Positions 11,854 through 22,298 of a stretch of DNA of 64,000 nucleotides are shown here, in pieces. The translations under genes were made by a program, and so were the position numbers. The stretch's first letter is position 1. Every line of letters begins with the position of its first letter. The stretch lies in NCBI GenBank assembly GCA_002633005.1, contig NMRA01000589.1, positions 30,641 to 94,640 of the forward strand, written 5' to 3'. This DNA comes from Phoronis australis (Eukaryota > Phoronida > Phoronidae). The notes beneath the pieces are model-generated. The model was not told where the DNA came from, did no database searches, and saw only the letters and a list, made by a program, of their open reading frames with translations.

Positions 11854-11975
11854 TTAACCGAACCGGGAATCGAACCAGTGACCCCCATAAAACCGGCAAG
11901 CGTGCTAACCATTCAGCTAATAGGCAATTGCCCGTTAGCGAGTAGCTAACAGAGGCTCATGGGATTCACTGGAAG
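11854..11975 (-). mobile_element. tRNA-derived SINE head
   Basis: The minus strand carries internal pol III promoter elements: an A-box-like TAGCTGAATGGTTAGC and, near the 11860s, GGTTCGATTCC. The tRNA-like part starts after GAGCCTCTGTTAGC. The cloverleaf is imperfect, so it is SINE-derived and not a functional tRNA gene. Confidence 0.8.
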
Positions 11976-12209
11976 CAAATCTACAACATTCCCCCCTTTC
12001 CTACGGAACAGGCACCCCAAAAGGTGAACACCGGGATGTCTCGCATACACTCATTGACGTCCCTTGGTATCTTTACCACAACACAGATGAACACAAGGTA
12101 GTCTCTCATACAGGTCCTTGACTCCTGGAACCTTCCAACCCCGTCCGAGGTCCGTGGGTACTGAGTTGGCAGTGCTTCATCTGTATATCATCCGTTTGCC
12201 GACTACGCC

Positions 12210-12334
12210 ATTTGTAGTAATAGCCAAGATTTCCCGACCCGGGGATCGAACCAGCGACCCCCATAAAACCGGCAAGCGTGCTAACCATTCAGCTAATAGG
12301 CAATTGCCCGTTAGCGAGTAGCTAACAGAGGCTC
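12210..12334 (-). mobile_element. tRNA-derived SINE head
   Basis: Second minus-strand copy of the tRNA-like head, about 355 bp from the first, with GGTTCGATCCC as B box. Together with 11854-11975 it makes the left arm of the palindrome. Confidence 0.8.
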
Positions 12335-12380
12335 ATATGTCATGGTAGCACATTGTTGTAGATGTACTTCTGGTGAATTA

Positions 12381-12495
12381 TATGAGCCTCTGTTAGCTAC
12401 TCGCTAACGGGCAATTGCCTATCAGCTGAATGGTTAGCACGCTTGCCAGTTTTATGGGGGTCGCTGGTTCGATTCCCGAGTCGGGTGATCTCGGC
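12381..12495 (+). mobile_element. tRNA-derived SINE head
   Basis: Plus-strand copy with an A-box-like CAGCTGAATGGTTAGC and a perfect B box GGTTCGATTCC. It faces the copy at 12210-12334 across a ~40 bp spacer. Confidence 0.8.
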
Positions 12496-12686
12496 TATTT
12501 CTACAAATGGCGTAGTTGGCAAACGGATGATCTACCAATGAAGCACAACTAATACCCATGGACCTCAGGACGGTGCGCGTGGAAGGTTCCAGGAGTCAAG
12601 GACCTGTATGAGAAACTACCTTGTGTTCACCTGTGTTGTGGTGGTAAAGGTACCAAGGGACGTTGATGACCAATGCGAGACATCTC

Positions 12687-12839
12687 GCCTCCCGTTCAGT
12701 AACGCTAGGACCTCGCTAAAAAGCAAGACTTCGCGAGATTACGTGAGATATTGCCATGCATTTTAAATGAGAACACGTGACTTTGACTAGGTTTTAGTTA
12801 GGTCCTAGCGTAGGTCCTAGCGTCTACTGAACGCACGCC
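12687..12839. mobile_element. MITE with (C)GTTCAGTA...CTAGGACCT terminal inverted repeats
   Basis: The ends are imperfect inverted repeats: CCCGTTCAGTAACGCTAGGA against TCCTAGCGTCTACTGAACG. It interrupts the SINE body, whose other arm has the uninterrupted sequence. Relatives lie at 27761-27889, 37010-37163 and 44236-44358. It is non-coding, about 153 bp. Confidence 0.85.
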
Positions 12840-12916
12840 TGGTGTTCACCTTCCTGGTCAAGTGCCCGTTCCGTAGGGAAGGGGGGAATGTTGTAGATGT
12901 GCTTCCGGTGAATTAT

Positions 12917-13030
12917 ATGAGCCTCTGTTAGCTACTCGCTAACGGGCAATTGCCTATTAGCTGAATGGTTAGCACGCTTGCCGGTTTTATGGGGGTCGCT
13001 GGTTCGATTCCCGAGTCGGGTGATCTCGGT
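12917..13030 (+). mobile_element. tRNA-derived SINE head
   Basis: Fourth copy of the SINE head, plus strand, with B box GGTTCGATTCC. It closes the right arm of the palindrome. Confidence 0.8.
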
Positions 13031-13488
13031 TAGTACATCTACAACACACATGTGACAAAAACCTACTTGATAACGATATGGTATGCATGTCAGCATTTGA
13101 ACTAATCCATGAAATAGAGTCACCCACAATCCTGAAACATCCAGTACACTGGAAGACAATAACCGGTTCATCCTGTTGTTTGTCTTCGGTTTCTGAGTTA
13201 AATTTCGCGCCTGCTTCGGCGGCCATTTTTAAACTGCAGCCACGTGATTTTCAGTGTTTTTGTACAAATTGCCTCACGCAATGTATTTTTTACTGTGTTC
13301 ATGATATTTTTAATGATATGAAACCATCAAAAATTTCACTTCTAGCACTTTTAATACTTCGTTGTTTTCAGCGTTACCGAAATAAATGTCTCAAACAACC
13401 AGGAACTAAAACAGATAGATTTTACTTCCGGTAGTTAGTAACAGTTGACCGGTATATTTTTAACCATCACATACGCTGCGTTAGTGTT

Positions 13489-16400
13489 ATGTATGCATTT
13501 CTGCGTTTGTTTAGAACTACTGCTTTAGAGTCCTTGAAAATTGATGAAAGTTTCCATATTGTTGCAAGACTAGGTCAACTCGGCAATGGTGGAACTCGAG
13601 GACGAAATCTGGGCAGTGTTCTAACCCAATCGAGCACGACTGTGTCTTTGTCAACTTTGAAGAGAAACTTTCTGTGTTTACATGGAAGCAGACTCTATCA
13701 CACTTCGTTTTTTAAACTCAAGGAATCACCCCTAACCTGTTGTTCAAAAGGACAGTTGTTTAGAAAGTTATGTACAAGAACGCCATCTCGTGTAATTTTC
13801 AAGCGCATACCATGCAAATGTCACGGACTGTCAGGAACTGCTGGAGTTGATGCTATACTCACTGACTTTCAAGTGCCCATGCAGCATCATGACAGACACT
13901 TAGCCAATAGAAAGGATAGGAGGTTAAGGAAAAATGCATTTGAGGTTTGAGCAATCTTAAATTTAATATGTCTAAATCATCTGGACTTCACACCTTTGTC
14001 TAAATTGTTTTGAACATCCAAATTGATAGTTTTCCAAGTCCTTGAAGTCTTCTTTATATTCAAAACCAATTTAACCCAAAATTATGTAACAACCGCAACC
14101 ACCTCAAAGCATTTTCCTACAGTCAGCTAGTGCTTCAAAAATAAGAACAGTGTAACAAAAAATTGAGTCTTGAAATTAAGTCGACCCTAACCTTAGCCTT
14201 GAAATAAATACAATCCTAACATCAATATTACCATTTAAAGCATTTGGAAGAATTATAAACAACCTTTTTAGAACTATTAGAAGAGATAAAATTGATTTTA
14301 ACTGTCAAATTGCATTGTAATTTTGAATTCATTATAATTTGAACCCAAAATGGAAGACGTCTGAGCTTTGTTCTGCTTCTTTGATTTGTCCTTGAACAAG
14401 TTGAACGTCTATATTATGAATTTAATTTGTTTTTTTTAATGTGGTAAAAACCAAGTAATCTGTGTGTTTCCTTTTACTATGTCAATTCTGCCGTACTATT
14501 GGTTTATTGTTAAAACTTTAATTTAGAATGTCAGCGAAAGTGATTCAGAAGAAGAAATTGATCTTAGTGGATTTGAAGATACTGAACATCATGACGAAGA
14601 TAAAGATTTGCCAAAGAATTTCCGAACTCTCCAAGTGAATGTGAAGTCACCTAGGGTTGACTCGTTGATAGCTGCCGGACTCAACATTTCAAGAAGGTAG
14701 ATGGCTGTGGTTATTGCCCACTGAATAATTAGTATTAAACCTGTTGTTCTTGAGTGCACTCTTAATAGATGAATGTACAACTTTTCTGTGCTGACTGTAC
14801 CATACAGCTGCATCGAGATTGTCCTTTGGAAACAAAACGGTGATTATAAAGTAATGTTTTTGAGCATTCTAGAGATTCCATGGAGTCAAAGAGGGCATTT
14901 CAATTCACCACATTGAGAAAAGAATTAACCAAGGATTGACATGCGCATTTGCAGACATTGAAAATAATTGTAATTTCCACTTCTATATTAGTGTACTCAT
15001 TTTATGGCCTCAAAAACAGTAGGAACAATGTACTGCCTACTCAAGTACACGGAAATTGCATTTCTGCGTGCAACCTGCTAATGAACAAGCTCGAGACAAA
15101 AAGAACCTCAGTTGAATTTGAACTAAACATCTTGTTCACCTGAATTATTTGATCCCCTTTCACATATACTTTCCAGAGCCAAAACTACTGGCGTTGTTTT
15201 CTCTGACAGTAATAATCTTACAGTGATCACCATTACATTACAACTAAGTTGATGTTCGGTTGTGAAAAGTTCTGCTGTAAAACTTTGAAAAGAAGTTATT
15301 GCAGAAGTAAGAAAATATGGTGTCGTATCCTCATTTTGTGATACTTGATGTATCCTCGTTTTGTGATACCTTCCTTATGGACATTTCTGTAACTGTTTAA
15401 TTAACTAGGCAATATTTTGTTATCAAGGAATGCACTGATTTGAGAGTCTGGAATTGGATTGGCTATGTCGGATTAAAGATTTCTTGCAAAAACTTCTTTG
15501 AAACTACTATTTCTATCCAATTACCTATAGAGGCTGACATGGCTTATAGGTTTCGCCAGTAATTTCCCAATTGCGGGTGGCTCTTTGGGAGAGACCTTTT
15601 TTACGGAATTACTGATATGAAGTCATATTATATGTCATGCAACTCTACTGATTTCTGGTGAAATTGGCCTCCAACTAACCAGTGAGCTAGCTGTGTATGT
15701 CTGAACACCAAGACGCAGCTAGGAATGATATGGGTAATAAAACTGGCAAAATGTGGAACTTTTTTCACCACTGAAATTCTATTTGCGGTCTCACAATGAA
15801 AGTTACATCCCAAAATGTAGAGCTCCCAACTCTAGCATTCGTGTGAAACCTAGGTTTTACGTTATGTCCATACTCACAAAGGCACCCTGGCATCGGCATT
15901 AATTATAATGCCTTGTTCGCACTGTACTTTCAGTAAAACTGAAGATTACTTCTTGGAAAGTAAACTGCGAGTGAATGGTGAGAAATGTTTGAAGAAATCC
16001 AAAAAGGTTTGTACCACACATGCGCAGTATTTAAGCTCATACACCTACATGAAACACTTAATGAGCAAAAGGCCCAGTAAATTTTGAAACATTGGGTCAG
16101 TGAAACCTGACTTACATCCATTACGGAGGTCACCTATTACAAGTTGTCAATGAATACAACTGGATGGACTTTGTTTAGCGTAGATGATGTTCAAATAGCA
16201 TTGTCGTTGAGTTCCTGCTATACATTAGCAGGAGCATGCAAAAAAATTAAGATGTCTGTTCATCAGATTCTTCACTCTCAGTTCTGCAATTGTATGGTAA
16301 ATTGAACTTTAAATGACATGGGTAAGAAGCATTTGTAGTTGTCAGTTGAGAAATGCGAAATAGCATCTGATGACATACATTTCTATGGACAGTAGCATGT

Positions 16401-17174
16401 TCTAGTTCCCCATCACGGTGAAAGAATAATGTACCAGTCTTATAAAACTTAGCTAAAGGTCATGTGACATTACGGACATATACAGTGGTACCATAGACTC
16501 ATGCACTTGAACCACCTACGAACCTATGAATCATGCATACCAACCCAAAAATCAGGCATACAGACAACAATCATGTGCTTGCACCACAAAAAAATCGTGC
16601 ATACAAACCCAAATCATATGCACGAGCATTCGAATCGTATGCACAAAAACCAAACGATAAAGGGTGCCTGTGATTTGATTCTCGTCTATGATTTTGTGTT
16701 AGTATTTATGATTTTTGTGTTTTCCATGATTTTTGTTCATATGCATGATTTTTGTTCATATGCATGATTTTTGTTCATATGCATGATTTTTGGGCTCATA
16801 TGCATGATTCATAGGTTAGCAGGTGGTTCATGTGTAAGATGCGATGCTGGATGCTGGTGTGTATGATCCTATAGTACCCCTGATATGGCTTGTATGAAGA
16901 CTTCATATTTCTTATACACAATATCTACTTGAATTTTTTTTCGTCATAGTATTTAATAGGGTATTCATGTTGTTTTCAGGTAGGACCTGGTGATTCTCTT
17001 GATCTTGTGATGGAGACGGGCGATGGCTACTTGAAAGTGAAACGTGTTCGAATCTTGGCAGTTTCCGAGGAGAGGACTCGTTCAGATCGTTGTAAAGTGT
17101 TAGTAAAAGCGTGGAGAAATTCCGTCACTTTGGACTTACCGAAGAACGACTTCCACGTCAAGCGAGAAGATTAA
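13489..17174 (+). CDS. MTRES1: Mitochondrial transcription rescue factor 1 (C6orf203-like), S4-type RNA-binding protein
   Basis: Four exons splice in frame: 13489-13944, 14527-14696, 15934-16006 and 16980-17174, giving 297 residues. All junctions are GT/AG. The N-terminus (MYAFLRLFRTTALESL) is basic and amphipathic, as in a mitochondrial presequence. A Ser/Glu/Asp-rich acidic tract follows (about residues 155-180). Then comes the S4-like fold: VDSLIAAGLNISRSKTEDYF across the exon 2/3 junction, KLRVNGEKCLKKSKK, and VGPGDSLDLVM with a basic C-terminus. The order acidic tract then S4 domain and the LRVNGE and GDSLDLV blocks match MTRES1/C6orf203. In human cells this protein binds RNA and sustains mitochondrial transcription under stress. 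The length is somewhat above the human 240 residues because of a longer N-terminal part. Intron 3 contains a 400 bp foldback element. The first ATG is chosen; upstream non-coding exons cannot be excluded. An AATAAA lies near 18104. Confidence 0.9.
16483..16882. mobile_element. Foldback MITE in MTRES1 intron 3, with internal minisatellite
   Basis: The termini are inverted: CAGTGGTACCATAGACTCAT against ATGATCCTATAGTACCCCTG. Longer subterminal arms around TGAACCACCT...AACCTATGAATCATGC (left) and its complement (right, about 16800-16840) pair with each other. Between them, a 19 bp unit (CATATGCATGATTTTTGTT) repeats about four times at 16735-16805. The CAG-G type ends are hAT-like. No target duplication is evident. 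Confidence 0.8.
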
Positions 17175-18470
17175 TGGTCTATACATAAAAGTATATCAAG
17201 AGATAGAAAGAATGTGTCCGTATCACTCATGAAAGACGCTCCACACTCAGTGTAGCTGCTACAGAGATCATTTTCATATGATTCATGTAAAATCCATTGG
17301 CTGCTTTGACATCTAACACTAGCTAACGGTTTCACGACAAGTTATTTTGTAGAAATGTAAAACATCCAGTAAAGTATACCGTTGCTAGAAATTTTTACCA
17401 CTTTCAAATGTGGCGATTCAATACTGCTCAGTGTTCTGTGTATCAATGAGGAACTAGCTTTATTGTCATGAGTGTGACGGGTCTGTTATCTCCATCCCTC
17501 CATCTTATGTATATTGGGGAGCAGAAAAATGAAGAAAGACTGCTAATACACTTGATGTGGACTAGAAGACGGTGTTTATCTGTTGCTAAAAAGCACTGAT
17601 GTATTCGTCTCATTTTTTTCTTGGTGCTTGTAAAATTTTCTGAAAGCAACAAAAGTTACAGACTTTCGTAAGATCCTGTGCCCAGTTGCATGAAACTGTA
17701 CAAAAGAGGGACTGGACTAAGTTCCCTAAATCTTTTGCCTATTTGTGTCTTTTTAATGATATTTTTGAATAATATAACTAAAAACTAAGCCCTGACTTCA
17801 GTAAAAGTAATTGGGGATTAGTCTTTAAATTAGGGGCGTTGCATGAAAAGATCCCTATTAATTTCTGATAATACTGAGAATTCAATATTCAAGTTCACCT
17901 TCTATTTATATCATAGTCAAAAGACTAAGTAATGAAACTGAAACAGCATAATAAAGAACAATCAGTGTTTTCACAAGTCCGTAGATTTAGGGAACTTAGT
18001 TGACTCTCTGTTAGGGACTTTCTTGCATCTGGGCACTGGGATCCATTTTGTGAAAGTGACCTAAGACTAAAGACAGAAATGTGATCTCGTGCCAAATTGT
18101 TGAATAAAGGTTTAGCCTAGTAATTACGATTGCATCACTCTCTAGAAATAGTCTGTTACTAGCAGTTATGTGTATATTCTCAGAGTCTTTGAACTTTGCT
18201 CAAGTGAGATTTAATCATCTCTCAGCAATAGTTATGTGGAGCCATAGACTATAGCACATAGTTGTCTATGATCTATGGTGGACCCTAAGACCAAATTTCT
18301 GTATTAAGTGAAACAGGTCCCATTTGTCTTTTTATGGTACTGAAGGACGCTGTCTCACAGGAGTGACAACACAGTTTTGAAGTGATTTCAAGTGAACTGT
18401 CTCGGAGGTCAAATCTGTTTCAAACTGAAACAATTACACCTTAACATTTTCTACACATAGAAGACTGTTG
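17175..18470. other. 3' flank of MTRES1
   Basis: Non-coding, probably including the MTRES1 3' UTR. There is an AATAAA near 18104. No other feature is supported. Confidence 0.4.
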
Positions 18471-19295
18471 CTGAGAATTTCAGTTTTCTTTATTGTGCAA
18501 AATAAGATTCACAAACATTTTGCGATGTTAAAGAGGTCTTGCTTTGTCCTTCAGTTTCTCAGTTGGGCATTAGTCGCTCTACAATGCCATTTACAAGAAG
18601 TGTCAGTTTGAGTCAATTGCTGGGGTCTACAACATCTAGAGGTGGAAACGATTCCACCAACATGGAGTTCGGTCACCAGATATGAGGCTTTTTCGTTGTA
18701 TATGTGGAGTTCATTTGCCGAGACTCTCTTTACTCTAAACTAAGAAAAAGGTAATGATTTCTTTAAATAGCACAAAATTCAAGATTCAAGAGAGAGAAGA
18801 GAAGATGAGGNGGTGGAGTTTGGATTTCGGACATGAGGGTGAGCAAAGTGCTCTACTTCAGTTAAAACCTTGCGCGGACCGGAGTGGCAGAATTTCATGT
18901 CCTTGGGTTGCGTAGCAGTCAGTCTACTTCTTAGAAATATTACATGACCAGTTCATAGCTGACATCAATGTCAATGCTTGCTTCAAGATATCCCCTGAAC
19001 TTTCAGTTGCAAAATCGATCAAGGCTGGCTGATGGTAAGTTTTAGATCAGGGTCTACAACCGTTCTATTGTAAAATCTATTCTTAGTTCCTCCAAGGCAA
19101 GCAGTGACGACGACCACCATCTTCACCATCATCAGCCTATTGACTTGGGAAATGCGGACTTGTGACCAGAGATCGAGTGCTTACTATGTTTGACCAGCTT
19201 TTCACCAACAATTCGAAATTTAAGTGACGAGTACCATATCCACAAGCATATCCGGACGGTTTCAAACAAACCGCTTAAGAGGGCACGAATGTAAC
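18471..19295 (-). pseudogene. Decayed GM2-activator-like gene
   Basis: Three patches match the GM2A-like gene at 29174-33211 in the same order and orientation. 18471-18670 matches its exon 4 and flank (CTTTGTCCTTCAGTTTCTCA, TCGCTCTACAATG, and GGAAACGATTCCACC downstream). 18785-18845 matches sequence beside exon 3 (TTGGATTTCGGAC). 18903-19070 matches exon 2 (GACATCAATGTCAATGCTTG, ATCAGGGTCTACAA). A weaker match near 19190-19270 resembles intron 1. Exon 4 has lost about 40 bp, exon 3 is missing and exon 2 is frame-broken. I infer a dead tandem paralogue of the cluster about 10 kb away. Confidence 0.8.
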
Positions 19296-19504
19296 ACTTC
19301 AAGGTCCAGCCGCCATCGAAAACACTACGCAACCGTGGCCCAGCGGTGATGCGGCCGAAGCAAGTTGATTTGATTTTTAAAAGACTATTTTACTTGCCGA
19401 ATTTTTCGCCAAGCTTGCTATGTTTTTTTTGTTTTATTTATAAACACGTTGGAGGTCGGGTGGAATTCATACGCCGACTGGCCTGGGTATCCGATTATGT
19501 CGCT

Positions 19505-19680
19505 GGAAAGCGGACGGCGCAGCACTGAAAAAAGTGGGGTGGGGGGGGGCGTGGGCTATAGACCCCGAAGCTCCCTCGGGGAGCATCGCCCAGAGACCAT
19601 CGATGGGCGGCGCAGAACCGGAAAACGTGGGTTGGGGGCTTTAGTCCCCCCCTAGCACCCTACGGTGCGCCGCCCATGTA
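19505..19680. repeat. G-rich short repeat (CAGCGCAGCACTGAAAAAAG family), long form
   Basis: It begins with GCGCAGCACTGAAAAAAGTG and a poly-G tract and ends with CGCCCATGTAT. The same start and end are found at 27070-27143 with a shorter middle. It is presumably a short non-autonomous element; no coding capacity. Confidence 0.65.
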
Positions 19681-22220
19681 TATATACGTCGCTTTGACGG
19701 CCATTTTTCGTACTTTCAACACCATAACGATCATCATCAGTTATTAAGCCGTGGTCGTTGTCGTGATTGGTGACAACCGGGATTGATCAAGCAGCAATCG
19801 TCTTCATCAATCACTTGTGACCACCGCCATTCACCGCCATCACCGTTACTGTCGTCATCGTTATTATCAACTAACCATGTCTGATCACTTTAAAAGCCAT
19901 TGATCATTATTTAGTTTCGCCACATGCGTTTCGCCGGGTGCGGTAATTGAAAGCACCTGTTTTAAGCAGTCTGAAATCAGACGGGTGACTTTTAACAGTT
20001 TTTGAAGTAAATGGAATTGTTTATCATTTTCGATGACACTTTATCACAAAATTAAAATTAACGACATAGTTTTTGTCGGACTGAATGTGAGCCATTCAGT
20101 TTTCCGTTCTACAAAAATGAACAATTTGACGAGAAGCGTTGTTGCATACGGAAGTGAATTCGGCAGCTTTGTTTTCTTCAAAAGTCATGTAGTCCTGACC
20201 GCTGTCTGCTCTTGAGGAAAAATGACACGTGCACAATGACTTCGAAAAATTGTGAGGTTCTGGTCATTCGTCGACAGATATTTTATTGAACCTGAGTTTT
20301 GGCTCACACTACCGAAAACACGGAGCCTATATTTGATTGAAAACCGTTGCAAACACCTATATAGTAAATAGTGTTGAATCATTAAAATAGAATAATAAAA
20401 AACAGCTGCGGTGATATCTTTGCAGCTAACATTTGCAACACAATATTTTCAAAATCAATAAGATTCCAAACACGGGAAATTAAATATTTGAAAAGTCTAG
20501 GCTTTCGAGCCCATCACGGGTCATTTGTGGTTGTGTGTGTGTGTGTACATACATACATTGTATAAATTATAATATATTATATGATTGTTCACGGCTATAA
20601 AAGGTTTGTTTTTAAGTTAAACGTCTCACTACAGTTTTTCCACTAAAACTTGTTGAACTTTGCTAAATAATACATGTTTAGATCGGATCTGATTCAATGC
20701 GAAATGGGACTCCGTTGTGTGACGCTAATACATTCAGAAATTTGCTTTAAATTTGCATTTTGGTGTCAAAAATAATAAATCGTGCATGTTGGAGAGATTT
20801 GATAATTTGTACGGTGTCGTTTAAAAACCAATCGTTAAAGAAAAAGTTCATTCGACATATGAGGACAGACAGGTAAAGAATTAAATTCAAATTAGTGTAC
20901 ACAAGATCCTGACTACTGGAAAAAAAATGACATCTTCAACTCAAACCGGTCTCTATTAATCACACTAAGGTACATGTAGACTTCGATTATTTGTAACTTG
21001 CAAAGGTAATACTTTTCAGCAAATGGATTTCATCGACACTGTCAGTGAAGTGTTGTTGACGACCGAGAAGGGCAGAGTATTGAAACTCGCTGGTTCCCTG
21101 CGTGCCGCTAGGTGGGGCATTAGCCGCTTTGAAATAGTGTCGACGGGGTAAAATGGATGAGGTGGGAATTAACGTTGTTAATGGTAACCCGGGAAATGAA
21201 ACATGAGTAGGCATGACGATCGTTTAAGGGACGAGTGGCTTTGATGTTATAGGTGGTCATTGTAGTATTATAGCTCTTTAGACTTAGAGATAAATATATT
21301 GAGTTCCGGTTCCATCAGCGTTGTTGTTCCTACAGTCATACTCTCCAGATGCGAACAAAAACGACTCTAGTATGCCGATTTGAGAGATTTTCGTTCCAAA
21401 ATTATGTTGGGACCCCTTTGCTACTTTCTAGATGCGCCACTAATGAGACATTGCATCGGATGCAATGTTTTCTTTTTCGTATGAGGGCGTGCAAAGTTGA
21501 GTGTCGAACGGAACACAAATGTACTGAGAAGTTTGATTTGAGACGTCATCAATGCACTCAAATATTGTTGGCTGTTCGAATAGTTGCTCCGCGTTCCAAG
21601 GCTTTGTTCGGAACGGGACCCGTGGTTTAATCTTGTTACTAGAAATTGAAATTATTTTGGCATTTTCTATTCTGCATTAGTGCTAGCTCAAAATAATTGC
21701 CTTCTGATCTATCCTTAAGAATGGCTTCTACGAATTACACAGTTTGCACCTGATAACCCCAGCACTAAGGCTAAAAATTTGAGTCTTCAAAAGAACAATG
21801 CAGCATGCCCATCACATTTTTCATCTTGGCTGCAAAAACGTTACTTGAAACCTTCTTGTCTACGGCTGGTTTTCCTGGTACATTATAGAAAGTAAGATCT
21901 TGCCATAATTTGGCAGAGCCAGAAGAGCTCGTATCTGTGCTGCAGTCGGCGATAAAACAGAAAGTTCCAAGGCAACGGCTTAACGCAGACGGTTTATTTA
22001 ATAAATGGCTGTAAAGAAGAGTTTACGGTTTTTGTGTCCATCTCCATTAGAAAGTTTCAGGTTCAACCAATCATGGCCATTTTTCTCAAGCATGCGACCT
22101 GGTCGTAATTTCCTATTCACTGTACAGTAGCCCACGCCCACTGGCGGGCGTGTTTTGGTCTGGGCTGATATATGAACTTTCATGGTACATGTAAGTGATG
22201 ACCATTTTACTTTGACACGA
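19681..22220. other. Intergenic; small GT microsatellite
   Basis: Apart from a (GT)n tract at about 20531-20545 followed by ACAT repeats, I see no gene, RNA or transposon I can support. Confidence 0.45.
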
Positions 22221-22225
22221 AATCA

Positions 22226-22231
22226 TATAAA
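22226..22231 (+). promoter_or_regulatory. TATA box of the discoidin-domain gene
   Basis: TATAAA lies 68 bp upstream of the ATG at 22299, the spacing expected for a core promoter with a short 5' UTR. Confidence 0.55.
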
Positions 22232-22298
22232 GGACGCCTTGCACATGACTGCAATGCCATTCAACATTTGCAAGAGAACTTGATAGACTACTACGACC

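Larger units (their letters stand above)
11840..13055. repeat. Large inverted repeat built from a tRNA-derived SINE dimer
   Basis: The left arm (about 11840-12337) is the reverse complement of the right arm (about 12379-13055), with about 40 bp between them. Each arm holds SINE head, unique body, SINE head in the same orientation. The heads are at about 11854-11975 and 12210-12334 (minus) and 12381-12495 and 12917-13030 (plus). Each head has an A-box-like TAGCTGAATGGTTAGC and a B box GGTTCGATTCC. The right arm is longer because a MITE (12687-12839) is inserted in its body. Confidence 0.85.

Noticed and set aside
12381-13030. Functional tRNA genes
   Set aside because: A and B boxes are present but acceptor stems do not pair and the units recur with SINE bodies attached.
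13489-13950. Single-exon 153-codon gene
   Set aside because: It is exon 1 of MTRES1 read into its intron; three further exons complete a known family.
16735-16805. Possible CRISPR-like short repeats
   Set aside because: The 19 bp units are contiguous without spacers, in an animal intron, inside a foldback transposon. It is a minisatellite.
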